Positions 27,194 to 35,080 of a stretch of DNA of 64,000 bases are shown one piece after another (the stretch's first letter is position 1; every line of letters starts with the position of its first letter). The notes below the pieces were generated by a model. It made no database searches, was not told the origin of the DNA, and saw only the letters and a program-made list of their open reading frames with translations. A program made the translations under genes and the position numbers. Source of the stretch: an uncultured Lachnospiraceae bacterium (GTDB lineage: Bacteria; Bacillota; Clostridia; Lachnospirales; Lachnospiraceae); assembly GCA_947626435.1 (NCBI GenBank), contig CANQSB010000003.1:62001-126000 (forward strand), in the 5' to 3' direction.

Positions 27194-28266
27194 AACATTC
27201 GTTAAAATACCGCGTGCGCCTGCGGGCGTATTTTGCCATAGTGTCTATTATTACGCTGTGTACGGCGTGTCTGTTGTCGTGCGCGCTTGTGGTCATGGGA
27301 ACGGTTTTATTTTATCATGGAGAGCTCACATTGCCTGTGGTTATTTTGCTTTGCCTTTTGGTTTGCACGCTCACAATGATTTTGGGCGGCGCTGCCCTTT
27401 ATTACGGGACAGCGTATTTTGTGCGGCCTATTGAGGAAATCAGCCATGCAGTGAAGCGGATTGCCAAGGGTGACTTTTCAGCCCGCATTGCCCGCAGAGA
27501 GGGGCGCAGCAACGGCGCGGAGTATGTCCACGAGCTTGACGAGCTGGAGGCGAATGTAAACCGCATGGCATCGGAACTGGAAGGAATGGCATATATGCGT
27601 AAGGACTTTGTCAGCAATGTTTCCCACGAAATAAAAACGCCAGTGTCCGCCATGCGCGGTTTTGCGGAGCTGATTTTGGAGGGCGGGCTGTCCGCGAAGG
27701 AGCAGAAAGAATACACTGCGCTGTTCTATAACGAAGCGCAGCGGCTTTCAAGATTGTGCGAAAACATGCTGCGGATGTCGCGCTTGGAAAATCAAGCCCT
27801 TGTGACAAGGCATGAGCCTGTGGCAGTTGACGAGCAGATACGCAGGTGCGTCATTTTTCTGGCGGAAAAATGGGAAGGGCGGGAGTATGAGTTTGATATC
27901 GAATTGCCCCAAATGCAGATTGAGAGCGATCCTGATCTCCTGCAGCAGATTTGGCTCAACCTGATTGATAACGCAATGAAGTATTCATCTCCCGAAAAAG
28001 CCATACATATCTCAGGAGAGCGAACTGAAAATGGAATCGCGGTAACTGTGCGCGACGAGGGAATAGGTATTCCCGAGGAAAAACAGGCGCATATTTTTGA
28101 CGCTTTTTACCAATGCGAGGAGTCACACAAAAAAGACGGAAACGGTCTAGGGCTGTCCATTGTAAAAAGGATTTTGGAGTTGTTGAACGGGAGCATCGAA
28201 TGTCAAAGCGCGGTGGAACAGGGCACTCGAATGAGGGTAATTATCCGAGAGAACGCAGACAAATAG
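27190..28266 (+). CDS. Sensor histidine kinase
   Basis: A 358-residue membrane kinase with two transmembrane segments (about 14-42 and 48-75) separated by only a few residues, so it has almost no extracellular domain and probably senses the membrane or an intramembrane partner. HAMP follows at 75-130, then HisKA with His146 in SNVSHEIKTPVSAM, and HATPase_c (WLNLIDNAMKYS as N box, VRDEGIGIPEE, GNGLGLSIVKRI). This short-loop architecture is common in kinases that respond to cell-envelope stress or antibiotics. It partners the regulator encoded upstream. Confidence 0.9.
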   Translation: MKHSLKYRVRLRAYFAIVSIITLCTACLLSCALVVMGTVLFYHGELTLPVVILLCLLVCTLTMILGGAALYYGTAYFVRPIEEISHAVKRIAKGDFSARIARREGRSNGAEYVHELDELEANVNRMASELEGMAYMRKDFVSNVSHEIKTPVSAMRGFAELILEGGLSAKEQKEYTALFYNEAQRLSRLCENMLRMSRLENQALVTRHEPVAVDEQIRRCVIFLAEKWEGREYEFDIELPQMQIESDPDLLQQIWLNLIDNAMKYSSPEKAIHISGERTENGIAVTVRDEGIGIPEEKQAHIFDAFYQCEESHKKDGNGLGLSIVKRILELLNGSIECQSAVEQGTRMRVIIRENADK

Positions 28267-28306
28267 TTAATCGTTGAGAAAAGTAATTTTATAAATAATA
28301 ATTGAA

Positions 28307-28326
28307 AAAGTCACATAAAGGTCATA
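28307..28326 (+). promoter_or_regulatory. Direct-repeat site upstream of flavodoxin gene
   Basis: AAAGTCACA and AAGGTCATA are 11 bases apart, matching the pair in the response regulator's own promoter. A -10-like TATTCT follows at 28336-28341. Probable binding site of the OmpR-type regulator at 26468. Confidence 0.5.
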
Positions 28327-28438
28327 AAAATGTGATATTCTTTGCAAGTAAAAAGAACATATTATATAAAATCATCATGGGAAAAATTGTAAGGCGAAAA
28401 ATAATTAAAAAATAAAAACCATTAGGAGGAAAAACAAA

Positions 28439-28852
28439 ATGAAAATTGCAATCAGATATTATACGAAAGGCGGCAACACAAAGAAGCTTGCAGATGCCAT
28501 TTCACAGGTTACGGGAGTAGCGGCAGAAAGCGTGGAGCAGCCGCTTGCAGAGGACGTGGATATTTTGTTTTTGTGCAGCTCTGTCTACTGGGCGGGCGTA
28601 GATGAAAAGGTCAAAGCCTTTTTGAAGGCTCCTGGACATAAAATAGGAAAGATAGTAAATGTCAGCACTGCGGCGTTGATTGAATCCACGTATAAGCAAA
28701 TCAAATCTCTTGCCGCGGAAACAGGCATTGCGCTTGACAAGCGGGAGTTTCACTGCCGCGGGAGCTTTGCAGCGCTCCATAGGGGTAAGCCCGATCAGAA
28801 TGATTTGGAAAATGTAAAGAAATTTGCCAAAATGATTGTTGAGGAGGCATAA
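28439..28852 (+). CDS. Flavodoxin-like protein
   Basis: The 137-residue protein resembles flavodoxins: IRYYTKGGNTKKLADAI supplies the FMN phosphate loop, and LFLCSSVYWAGVDEKVKAFL the aromatic isoalloxazine loop. The length is typical of short-chain flavodoxins. The start has TAGGAGG upstream. The next gene, a radical SAM enzyme, starts 3 bases after its stop, so this protein is a good candidate for the electron donor to that enzyme's 4Fe-4S cluster. Expression is probably controlled by the two-component system just upstream. Confidence 0.85.
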   Translation: MKIAIRYYTKGGNTKKLADAISQVTGVAAESVEQPLAEDVDILFLCSSVYWAGVDEKVKAFLKAPGHKIGKIVNVSTAALIESTYKQIKSLAAETGIALDKREFHCRGSFAALHRGKPDQNDLENVKKFAKMIVEEA

Positions 28853-28855
28853 AAA

Positions 28856-29956
28856 ATGGACGAGAAATTCGACATTCAAGAATACATGACTAAAGGCGTT
28901 GAAAGCATTGTCGCCGCCTCGCTGAAAGCCACGCTCAAAGATCCCCGCGAGAGCGCCTTTATGGTAAAGTTTGCGGTGGCAAGCAAAAAAGCGTCTAAGC
29001 GCCGTGCGGAAACGGAAAAGTCGGGAGAGCACATTCCGCCGTTTTTGATTGCCAGCATTACCAGTAGCTGCAACCTGCACTGCGCGGGCTGTTATTCCCG
29101 CTGCAATCACTCTACCGCAGATACCGTGCCGACAGGACAGCTTAACAGTGAGGAATGGCTCGAAATCTTTAAGGAAGCCGATAAGCTTGGAATGAGCTAT
29201 ATTCTGCTGGCTGGCGGAGAGCCTCTGCTGCGCAGGGACATCATTGAAGCCGCGGGCAAAATGCCGAACATAATATTTCCAGTCTTTACAAACGGTACAT
29301 ATATGGACGATGCCTATTTTAATCTGTTTGGCAGATGCCGCAACCTTATTCCCGTCATGAGCATTGAAGGCGGCAAAGAGGAAACTGATAAACGACGCGG
29401 CAAGGGCGTTTATGAGAGGCTGATTTCAAATATGGATAAGCTGCATAGTGCGGGGCTTTTATTCGGCGTGTCTGTCACGGTTACGACTCAGAATGTGGAG
29501 GAGGTAATTTCTGGGGAATTTCTCGACACGCTGGCGGCTCGTGGCTGCAAGCTTGTAGTCTATGTGGAGTTTGTGCCAGTGACAGAGGAAAGCAGGGAAT
29601 TAGCGCCAGGAGATGAGGAGCGCGCAATTTTAAAAGAAGGCATTGCGCGTCTGCGTGAGGAATATCAGGAGATGGTGTTTGTTTCATTTCCTGGTGATGA
29701 GAAAAGCTCGGGCGGCTGCATAGCCGCAGGCAGAGGATTTTTCCATATCAATTCCCACGGCGGGGCAGAGCCCTGTCCGTTTTCGCCCTATTCAGACGTA
29801 AATGTGCGCGACGCTTCTTTGAGGGAAGCATTGAAATCGCCGCTGTTTGCTGCTTTGCGCGAGGGTGATATTCTGGCGGACGATCACGCTGGCGGCTGCG
29901 TGCTGTATGAAAAACGGGGCGCGGTTGAGGCAATACTTGCTGGAGAAAGCAGATAA
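28856..29956 (+). CDS. Radical SAM protein with SPASM-like C-terminus
   Basis: The 366-residue protein has the cluster motif CNLHCAGC and a GGEP motif in LLAGGEPLLRRDI. The C-terminal part has cysteines in SGGCIAAGRGFFH, GAEPCPFSPY and HAGGCVLY, which suggest at least one auxiliary cluster of SPASM type. There are about 60 residues before the core. It lacks a neighbouring peptide substrate gene in the visible spacing. It pairs with the flavodoxin gene. The reaction is not known; peptide or cofactor modification are the usual roles of this group. Confidence 0.8.
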   Translation: MDEKFDIQEYMTKGVESIVAASLKATLKDPRESAFMVKFAVASKKASKRRAETEKSGEHIPPFLIASITSSCNLHCAGCYSRCNHSTADTVPTGQLNSEEWLEIFKEADKLGMSYILLAGGEPLLRRDIIEAAGKMPNIIFPVFTNGTYMDDAYFNLFGRCRNLIPVMSIEGGKEETDKRRGKGVYERLISNMDKLHSAGLLFGVSVTVTTQNVEEVISGEFLDTLAARGCKLVVYVEFVPVTEESRELAPGDEERAILKEGIARLREEYQEMVFVSFPGDEKSSGGCIAAGRGFFHINSHGGAEPCPFSPYSDVNVRDASLREALKSPLFAALREGDILADDHAGGCVLYEKRGAVEAILAGESR

Positions 29957-30002
29957 AATTAAAGCAGAATACGGTATAGAGGGAAAGTAATTTCATAACA
30001 GG

Positions 30003-30099
30003 TGGCTGTCGCAATAAGGATTAAGCAGGCAAAATATAGTATTGTATCTAAATCATATGATGCTGTATCTTGTGTTTGCGTTCCTTAGTGCGACAGCCA
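30003..30099. repeat. Inverted repeat, long-loop terminator or small mobile-element relic
   Basis: TGGCTGTCGCAATAAGGA (30003-30020) is repeated inverted at 30082-30099 with one mismatch, followed by six T. The 61-base interior has no gene. The arms closely resemble the terminator hairpin at 58058, which has a short loop. It may serve as terminator for the radical SAM operon, but the long loop and conserved ends also resemble a non-autonomous insertion element. Confidence 0.5.
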
Positions 30100-30184
30100 T
30101 TTTTTGCTTCAAAAACTTGAATGAAATATGGAATTGCTGTCCGACATTTCATTGAAAAAAATTTTTTTATATGATAGGATATAT

Positions 30185-30350
30185 TTGTGGTTTTATGATC
30201 TGTTGGGGTAATAAGGCCCAAAAGGGCGAGCACCAAATCGGAAATGAATGGAGCTTTCGTTGGGTGCAGGGTAGTGCCGCCTGAACAGTTTCCGCTGCTT
30301 GTAAAAAGCCAAGGGAGATGCTGTCAGGATGAGTGTTATATTGAGCAGGT
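30185..30350 (+). ncRNA. Structured leader, possible variant cobalamin riboswitch
   Basis: Upstream of the QueG-like gene are several consistent stems: GCCC-AAAA-GGGC, GCACC with GGTGC enclosing another hairpin, and CCTGAACAG with CTGTCAGG. The segments TGCCGCCTGA and AGCCAAGGGAGATGCT resemble the TGCCACCT junction and the GCAAGGAGAC loop of compact class II cobalamin riboswitches. It lacks a canonical B12 box, unlike the riboswitch at 49775. QueG-type enzymes use cobalamin, which makes this identity plausible; it remains an inference. A start codon at 30329 lies inside the last stem and is unlikely to be used. Confidence 0.4.
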
Positions 30351-30373
30351 ATAGTAAATTGAAGGGGTCTTAT

Positions 30374-31030
30374 ATGATTGAAGGAAAAATCTGTGATATA
30401 TTTTCTGAATATTCGGAGGTTATTTACGGATTTGCAGACATTGCATACAGTCAGTATGTGGACAATTATAAGTCGGTATTAGTATTTGCAGTCCCTTATA
30501 GTGAACAGCTCACACTCAAAACATATTCCGAAGAAAAATTTGAAAAAGGCATTCAGGACGCAAAAAGAGTATTGGAAGAAATTCTGGCACGGTTGGCGAA
30601 AATGCTTGACGAATGTAAAGCAAAGTATTATATTCCGCTAGTGGCGCAAAGTAGCGAGGAAGATTTAGAAGCTCCCTTTTCCTTTAAATTTGCCGCAGTA
30701 AATGCGGGGTTGGGCTGGATTGGAAAAAATGATGTTGTTATTACAAAAAAGTATGGACCTAGGGTAAGACTGTCAGCGGTACTGATAGATGAACAGTTTT
30801 CTTATGGTGATAAAATCTTGGAGAGCAGATGTCCCGAAAGCTGCCAAAGGTGCGTTGACGCATGCCCGCATAAAGCGCTGCACAATGTACAGTGGAATAT
30901 CAGCTTATTAAGGCGAGATATAATAGATTATAAGCTGTGCAATGAAAAAAGAAGTCAGTACATTAAAGAACATGGAAGAAAAAATGCCTGTGGATTTTGT
31001 ATGGCAGCATGTCCGTTTGGTGTACAGTAA
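30374..31030 (+). CDS. 4Fe-4S double-cluster protein, QueG-like
   Basis: I choose ATG 30374 (MIEGKICDIF), with AGGGG about eight bases upstream, over ATG 30329, which lies in the structured leader. The 218-residue product has AAVNAGLGWIGKNDVVIT, a segment typical of epoxyqueuosine-reductase relatives, and two cysteine clusters CPESCQRCVDACP and CGFCMAACP that bind 4Fe-4S centres. It is shorter than true QueG (over 300 residues) and may lack part of the cobalamin domain, so queuosine synthesis is not assured. A corrinoid-linked redox role fits the leader. Preceded and followed by unrelated genes. Confidence 0.65.
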   Translation: MIEGKICDIFSEYSEVIYGFADIAYSQYVDNYKSVLVFAVPYSEQLTLKTYSEEKFEKGIQDAKRVLEEILARLAKMLDECKAKYYIPLVAQSSEEDLEAPFSFKFAAVNAGLGWIGKNDVVITKKYGPRVRLSAVLIDEQFSYGDKILESRCPESCQRCVDACPHKALHNVQWNISLLRRDIIDYKLCNEKRSQYIKEHGRKNACGFCMAACPFGVQ

Positions 31031-31086
31031 CGATTTAGAAATTTGAATTATTTGTATTAAAAAGTAGTAGAAAGGACATTGTTTTT

Positions 31087-31359
31087 ATGGCAAACGAAGC
31101 GATTTTGACGAGCGACCAGCGATATACTATTTTTAAGTATGGAAAATATGTAATTAGATTTAAAGCACCATATTCACTGGAAAAATACACTCATATAAAA
31201 GAATGGAATCATGGCTATTTAGTAGTAATGGCAAAATATAGCCATAATGAACAAGACGAAGAAGAATACATTGACTTAGTTCCAATATTGGAAAGCCTTT
31301 ATTTTGATGTAGATGATTTTTTGAAGCCGATTGAGAAGGTGAGGATTTTGTATGATTGA
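31087..31359 (+). CDS. Hypothetical protein, 90 residues
   Basis: A small acidic, aromatic-rich protein without signal peptide or membrane segment. Sequences such as YTIFKYGKYVIRFKAPYSLEKY and a closing IEKVRILYD give no family that I can name with confidence. AGAAAGGAC lies about 11 bases upstream. A 21-codon frame overlaps its end. It may belong to a toxin-antitoxin or immunity-type pair with that frame, but nothing in the sequence proves it. Confidence 0.5.
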   Translation: MANEAILTSDQRYTIFKYGKYVIRFKAPYSLEKYTHIKEWNHGYLVVMAKYSHNEQDEEEYIDLVPILESLYFDVDDFLKPIEKVRILYD

Positions 31360-31417
31360 TGTGATAGAAGTGGCGGATAGGGCGGATATGATAATCAATG
31401 GTTATTATGAAAAATAA
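31352..31417 (+). CDS. Possible 21-residue peptide overlapping the previous gene
   Basis: ATG at 31352 overlaps the stop of the 90-residue gene by eight bases and reads MIDVIEVADRADMIINGYYE before a final Lys and stop. The GTGAGG (31340-31345) upstream is a possible ribosome binding site. This is short enough to be chance. Confidence 0.25.
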   Translation: MIDVIEVADRADMIINGYYEK

Positions 31418-31455
31418 AAATAAATCGCCGCAATGACGGCAGAAAGAGGTAAAAT

Positions 31456-32574
31456 GTGATAGAATATATTAAAGGAATGGACATATCGTCGCTTGACGAG
31501 GTTGAAAGGCTTGGAGCAAAATACTACGACAAAGGCGAGCGCAAGGACTTAATAGAGATTTTAAAATCATACGGCACGAATTACATCAGACTGAGACTGT
31601 GGAACGATCCCAAAACACCCGACGGCAAACCATACGGCGCGGGCAATACCGATTACGAGACGACGCTGCGCATGGCAAAGCGCGTGAAAGCCTCTGGGCT
31701 TGGATTTCTGCTTGATTTCCATTACAGCGATTTCTGGGCAGATCCTGGCAAGCAGCGGAAGCCAAAGGCATGGGCAGATTACGGCGCAGACGAGCTTGAA
31801 AAGGCGGTTTATGAGTTCACAAAGGAAAAAATGAACGGCTTCATAAACGAGGGCGCAGTACCCGACATGGTACAGGTAGGCAACGAGGTCACAAACGGAC
31901 TTCTCTGGCCCGAAGGACAAGTGCCCAATTACGCTAACATCGCCCGCTTTATCAGCGCGGGAATCAGAGCAGTTAAGGAAACCTGTCCTTCGGCAAAAAT
32001 CATGATACACCTTGACAACGGCGGCAACAATGAACTTTACAAAAAGTGGTTTGACGAATACATCAACGTAAACAAGGGCGAGGACTTTGACATTATCGGA
32101 ATGTCTTATTACCCCTTCTGGCACGGCACGCTTGAAGACCTTGAATACAATATGAATGACATAGCCAAGCGCTTTGGCAAGGAGCTTGTTATCGCGGAAG
32201 TATCAATGGGCTTTACCACAGAGGATTACGCGGAGTACGAAAAGCTTTCCCCTGAAAATAGGAAAGGCATGGCGACAAAGCCCGCGCTCTGTGAGAAAGT
32301 TCCTTTTCCTATGACAAAGGAAGGTCAGTGCGATTTTATGAAGGCGTTTTTAAAGGTTATAGAAAATGTTCCTGAAAATAAAGGGCGCGGATTTTTCTAT
32401 TGGGAGGCAGGGTGGCTTCCCGTGGCGGGCAGCGGCTGGGCAACAGATGAGGCGCTTGCCTACATCAAGGAAAAAGGCCCCTGCGGGAACGAGTGGGCAA
32501 ACCAAGCGCTTTTTGACTACGACGGCAACGCCCTTCCAGCTCTGGAGGTAATAAGGGAGTATAAACCGCGATAG
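31456..32574 (+). CDS. GH53 endo-beta-1,4-galactanase, intracellular form
   Basis: The 372-residue protein is a glycoside hydrolase family 53 enzyme, which cleaves beta-1,4-galactan side chains of pectin or their oligosaccharides. The substrate-cleft start KGMDISSLDE, YIRLRLWNDP, FLLDFHYSDFWADPGKQ, the acid/base Glu in VQVGNEVTNG and the nucleophile Glu in IAEVSMGF are all present. The GTG start gives no signal peptide, so it should act in the cytoplasm on imported galacto-oligosaccharides. galK, galT and a GH2 beta-galactosidase nearby complete the route. Start supported by GAGGTAAAAT directly before the GTG. Confidence 0.9.
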   Translation: MIEYIKGMDISSLDEVERLGAKYYDKGERKDLIEILKSYGTNYIRLRLWNDPKTPDGKPYGAGNTDYETTLRMAKRVKASGLGFLLDFHYSDFWADPGKQRKPKAWADYGADELEKAVYEFTKEKMNGFINEGAVPDMVQVGNEVTNGLLWPEGQVPNYANIARFISAGIRAVKETCPSAKIMIHLDNGGNNELYKKWFDEYINVNKGEDFDIIGMSYYPFWHGTLEDLEYNMNDIAKRFGKELVIAEVSMGFTTEDYAEYEKLSPENRKGMATKPALCEKVPFPMTKEGQCDFMKAFLKVIENVPENKGRGFFYWEAGWLPVAGSGWATDEALAYIKEKGPCGNEWANQALFDYDGNALPALEVIREYKPR

Positions 32575-32869
32575 TTTTGTCCCTTTTATCAAACGCACTC
32601 TTGCAGTACTGGTAGAGGAAAGATATGATGATTTTATAGCTATGTATGACAGCAGCCGTATATCAAGGGACGGGCTGATTTTGTCGCTAAGGTATTTGGA
32701 CAGCCGCCAGCCTGCCCTAAAAATAGACAATCCGCTGGAAATAAAATGTGCCAGCCGCCGTATTTGCATTGCAAAGTACCAAGACGGCAGCGGCTGCCAT
32801 ATAGACTATGATTTGACTACAGACGGACAACAAAACGATTTGACAGTACAGGTTGAATTTTTAAAGTAA
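32570..32869 (+). pseudogene. Start-less fragment of a small conserved protein (DUF7668-like?)
   Basis: The frame from about 32570 reads DSFVPFIKRTLAVLVEERYD and continues to a stop at 32869. It looks like a genuine protein of about 100 residues, with KCASRRICIAKYQDGSGCHI near the end. It lacks ATG, GTG or TTG near the expected beginning; the first ATG is at 32642, inside the fold. It overlaps the GH53 stop, and the original start may have been lost at this junction. I recall similar small proteins of the DUF7668 type but cannot verify this. A short functional form from 32642 cannot be excluded. Confidence 0.4.
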
Positions 32870-32975
32870 GGTAAGGAATATCGCGCTGTGCTGGAGGATT
32901 TGCATGCCTTGTAGTTGTGAGGAGTAGTTAGACATTGCAAACGGGGTGTGCAGTATAAAAATATTTGGAGGAAAT

Positions 32976-34481
32976 ATGACTATAAATGATATTCTTGCTG
33001 GCGAATCTAAAAATGTGGAATTTAAAGAAGTTCGTCCCGATAAGAGCATTAAATATATAAAATCGGTGGTAGCTTTTGCTAATGGAAAGGGCGGCAGTAT
33101 TGTTTTTGGAGTTGATGATAAAAGAAAAGTTTTGGGTATTTCTGATGATATTGTTTTCAGCGAGATAGACGCAATTACGAATGCGATATCAGATAGCTGC
33201 GAGCCTGCGATCGTTCCCGATGTTTATCCGCAGACAATAGAAGGAAAGACTGTAATTGTAGCTGAAATCAGTTCAGGAAGACAGAAACCGTATTATATTA
33301 AAGCCGACGGAATAACAGATGGCGTATATGTCCGTGTGTCAGGAACTTCCAGAAAGGCAGACCGTGCAATGACGCAGGAAATGTACTATGAGTCTGAGGG
33401 GCGCTCATATGATATGGTCATTCAAAGAGATCTGAAAATTTCTGATGATGATATAGAGAAGCTTTGTGCTGATATGAAAGAGGTTGCACTTGCAAATTGC
33501 AGTAACAGCTCACAGAAGAGAGCTGTAAAGGATTTGACAAAAAACATACTTTTAAATTGGGGTATTCTGGCAGAAGATGATAAAGGAGTGGTGTATCCGA
33601 CTAATGCTTATGTATTTTTGACAGGGAAGGATTCTTTGCTTTCAAAAATCCAATGTGGCATGTTCAAGGGAACGACAAGGGGCATATTTGTAGACAAGAG
33701 GGATTATGATGGACCGCTATGGGAACAGGTTGAAGAAGCGTTTCAGTTTGTGCTGCGAAATATTCATCTTGGGGCAAGGCTTGAAGGCATATACCGTAAT
33801 GATATTTATGAGCTGCCGCCAGACAGTATCAGAGAGCTTATTATAAATGCGGTAATGAATTGCAGTTTTCTTCAGCCATCGCACGTTCAGGTCGCTATTT
33901 ATGATGACCGTTTGGAAATTACAACACCAGGAGGGCTGCTTCCAGGAGTTACCATTGAGCGGATGAAGGAAGGTTATTCTCAAATCAGAAATCATGCTTT
34001 GGCACACGCGTTTTCTTATATGAATTTAATTGAAGGCTGGGGGACGGGAATCCCTAAGCTGATTCGTGAAATGCGGGAGTATGGCTTGCGTGAGCCGGAA
34101 TTTATAGATATGGAAATTGCGCTTAGAATTAATTTGTATAGAAGAAAAAAAGATGAATTTTACAATAATATTATAGAACAGAGCGAAAAGTCAGAAGTGC
34201 GCGAAAGTGATGAGGTGCGCTCAAAGTGCGCTCAAGATACGCTCAAAGCGCGCTCAAGATACGCTCAAAGTGCGCTCAAAGATGAGTTCAGCGCACAGGA
34301 AAAGGCGGTTATAGACTATATTGCAGAAAATGGGAGTATTACATCTGCACAATTATCCGCATTATTGTCCGTTAAAATAAGAAGATCTCAGATTATTCTT
34401 AGGGGACTCGTGGAAAGCGGGATTATTTTAAAAAAGGGCATATCAAAGAATATATTTTATGTTTTCAATGTGAAATATTGA
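32976..34481 (+). CDS. AlbA_2/Schlafen-type ATP-binding regulator with winged helix
   Basis: ATG 32976 has GGAGG five bases upstream; the longer frame from 32946 has no site. The 501-residue product has an N-terminal AlbA_2 (divergent AAA_4) domain (ESKNVEFKEVRPDKSIKYIK, VVAFANGKGGSIVFGVDD), a GHKL-like HATPase_c_4 region (IRELIINAVMNCSF, WGTGIPKLIREMREYGL) and a C-terminal winged helix (ITSAQLSALLSVKIRRSQII). Such proteins are called predicted transcriptional regulators; many lie near restriction systems or mobile DNA. A six-unit 11-bp tandem repeat (34215-34280) sits between the ATPase and winged-helix parts. A change in copy number would shift the frame and remove the winged helix. Confidence 0.8.
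   Translation: MTINDILAGESKNVEFKEVRPDKSIKYIKSVVAFANGKGGSIVFGVDDKRKVLGISDDIVFSEIDAITNAISDSCEPAIVPDVYPQTIEGKTVIVAEISSGRQKPYYIKADGITDGVYVRVSGTSRKADRAMTQEMYYESEGRSYDMVIQRDLKISDDDIEKLCADMKEVALANCSNSSQKRAVKDLTKNILLNWGILAEDDKGVVYPTNAYVFLTGKDSLLSKIQCGMFKGTTRGIFVDKRDYDGPLWEQVEEAFQFVLRNIHLGARLEGIYRNDIYELPPDSIRELIINAVMNCSFLQPSHVQVAIYDDRLEITTPGGLLPGVTIERMKEGYSQIRNHALAHAFSYMNLIEGWGTGIPKLIREMREYGLREPEFIDMEIALRINLYRRKKDEFYNNIIEQSEKSEVRESDEVRSKCAQDTLKARSRYAQSALKDEFSAQEKAVIDYIAENGSITSAQLSALLSVKIRRSQIILRGLVESGIILKKGISKNIFYVFNVKY
34215..34280 (+). repeat. Six tandem copies of an 11-bp unit inside a coding region
   Basis: Units are GTGCGCTCAAA, GTGCGCTCAAG, ATACGCTCAAA, GCGCGCTCAAG, ATACGCTCAAA and GTGCGCTCAAA, without gaps. 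The constant core is CGCTCAA. Eleven is not a multiple of three, so gain or loss of one unit changes the frame of the last ~65 codons. Confidence 0.9.
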
Positions 34482-34507
34482 AAACATAAAGCATACGGAG
34501 GACAAAA

Positions 34508-35032
34508 ATGAACCTTGAACTTGTAAAACCGACAATTGAATATAAGGAACAGTTGTTTGAAATGCTTACCGAGTGGAAGAAAGACATCATAGAAAACAAT
34601 ACAAATAAATCACCGTGGAAAATATGGGCGAATGACTTTCACGATTTTGACCATTATATAAAAAACATTGACACAAAGGGAGACAGAGAAAACGGCTGGG
34701 TTCCCGATACTACTCTATTCTGTCTTGACAAAGAACGAAATATTTTTGTAGGAGCGGTTAATATCCGCCATTATCTGACAGATGCCCTGTTGAGCACAGG
34801 CGGCCACATAGGCGACGGGATAAGACCAAGCGAAAGAGGAAAAGGTTATGCGACGGCAATGGTTGCGCTTGCTTTGGACGAGTGCAGGAGGCTTGGCATT
34901 GACAGGGTATTGATGTGCTGCGACAAGGATAACATTGGTTCGGCAAAATCAATCATAAATAATGGCGGAATATTGGAAAACGAAGTTGAAGAAGACGGAA
35001 ATACGGTACAGCGCTATTGGATTAAACTGTAA
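34508..35032 (+). CDS. GNAT-family N-acetyltransferase
   Basis: The 174-residue protein has the acetyl-CoA binding loop in GIRPSERGKGYATAMVALAL and the following strand-helix FLMCCDKDN-like segment (VLMCCDKDNIGSAKSIINNG) typical of the GNAT fold. Residues IRHYLTDALLSTGGHIGDGI form the preceding beta strands. The start has ACGGAGG eight bases upstream. Substrate unknown; these single-domain enzymes often acetylate amino sugars, antibiotics or polyamines. It lies between the Schlafen-type regulator and galK, but functional connection to galactose use is not evident. Confidence 0.85.
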   Translation: MNLELVKPTIEYKEQLFEMLTEWKKDIIENNTNKSPWKIWANDFHDFDHYIKNIDTKGDRENGWVPDTTLFCLDKERNIFVGAVNIRHYLTDALLSTGGHIGDGIRPSERGKGYATAMVALALDECRRLGIDRVLMCCDKDNIGSAKSIINNGGILENEVEEDGNTVQRYWIKL

Positions 35033-35080
35033 ATATGATAAGCAAAAACAAAAAATAAATAAAAGGAAAGGAATAAAACT

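Noticed and set aside
30329..30373. ATG at 30329 as start of the QueG-like gene
   Set aside because: It lies in the last stem of the structured leader; ATG 30374 has a better ribosome binding site and begins the conserved part.
34215..34280. CRISPR-like array
   Set aside because: Units are 11 bp, directly adjacent without spacers and inside a coding frame; no cas gene is present.
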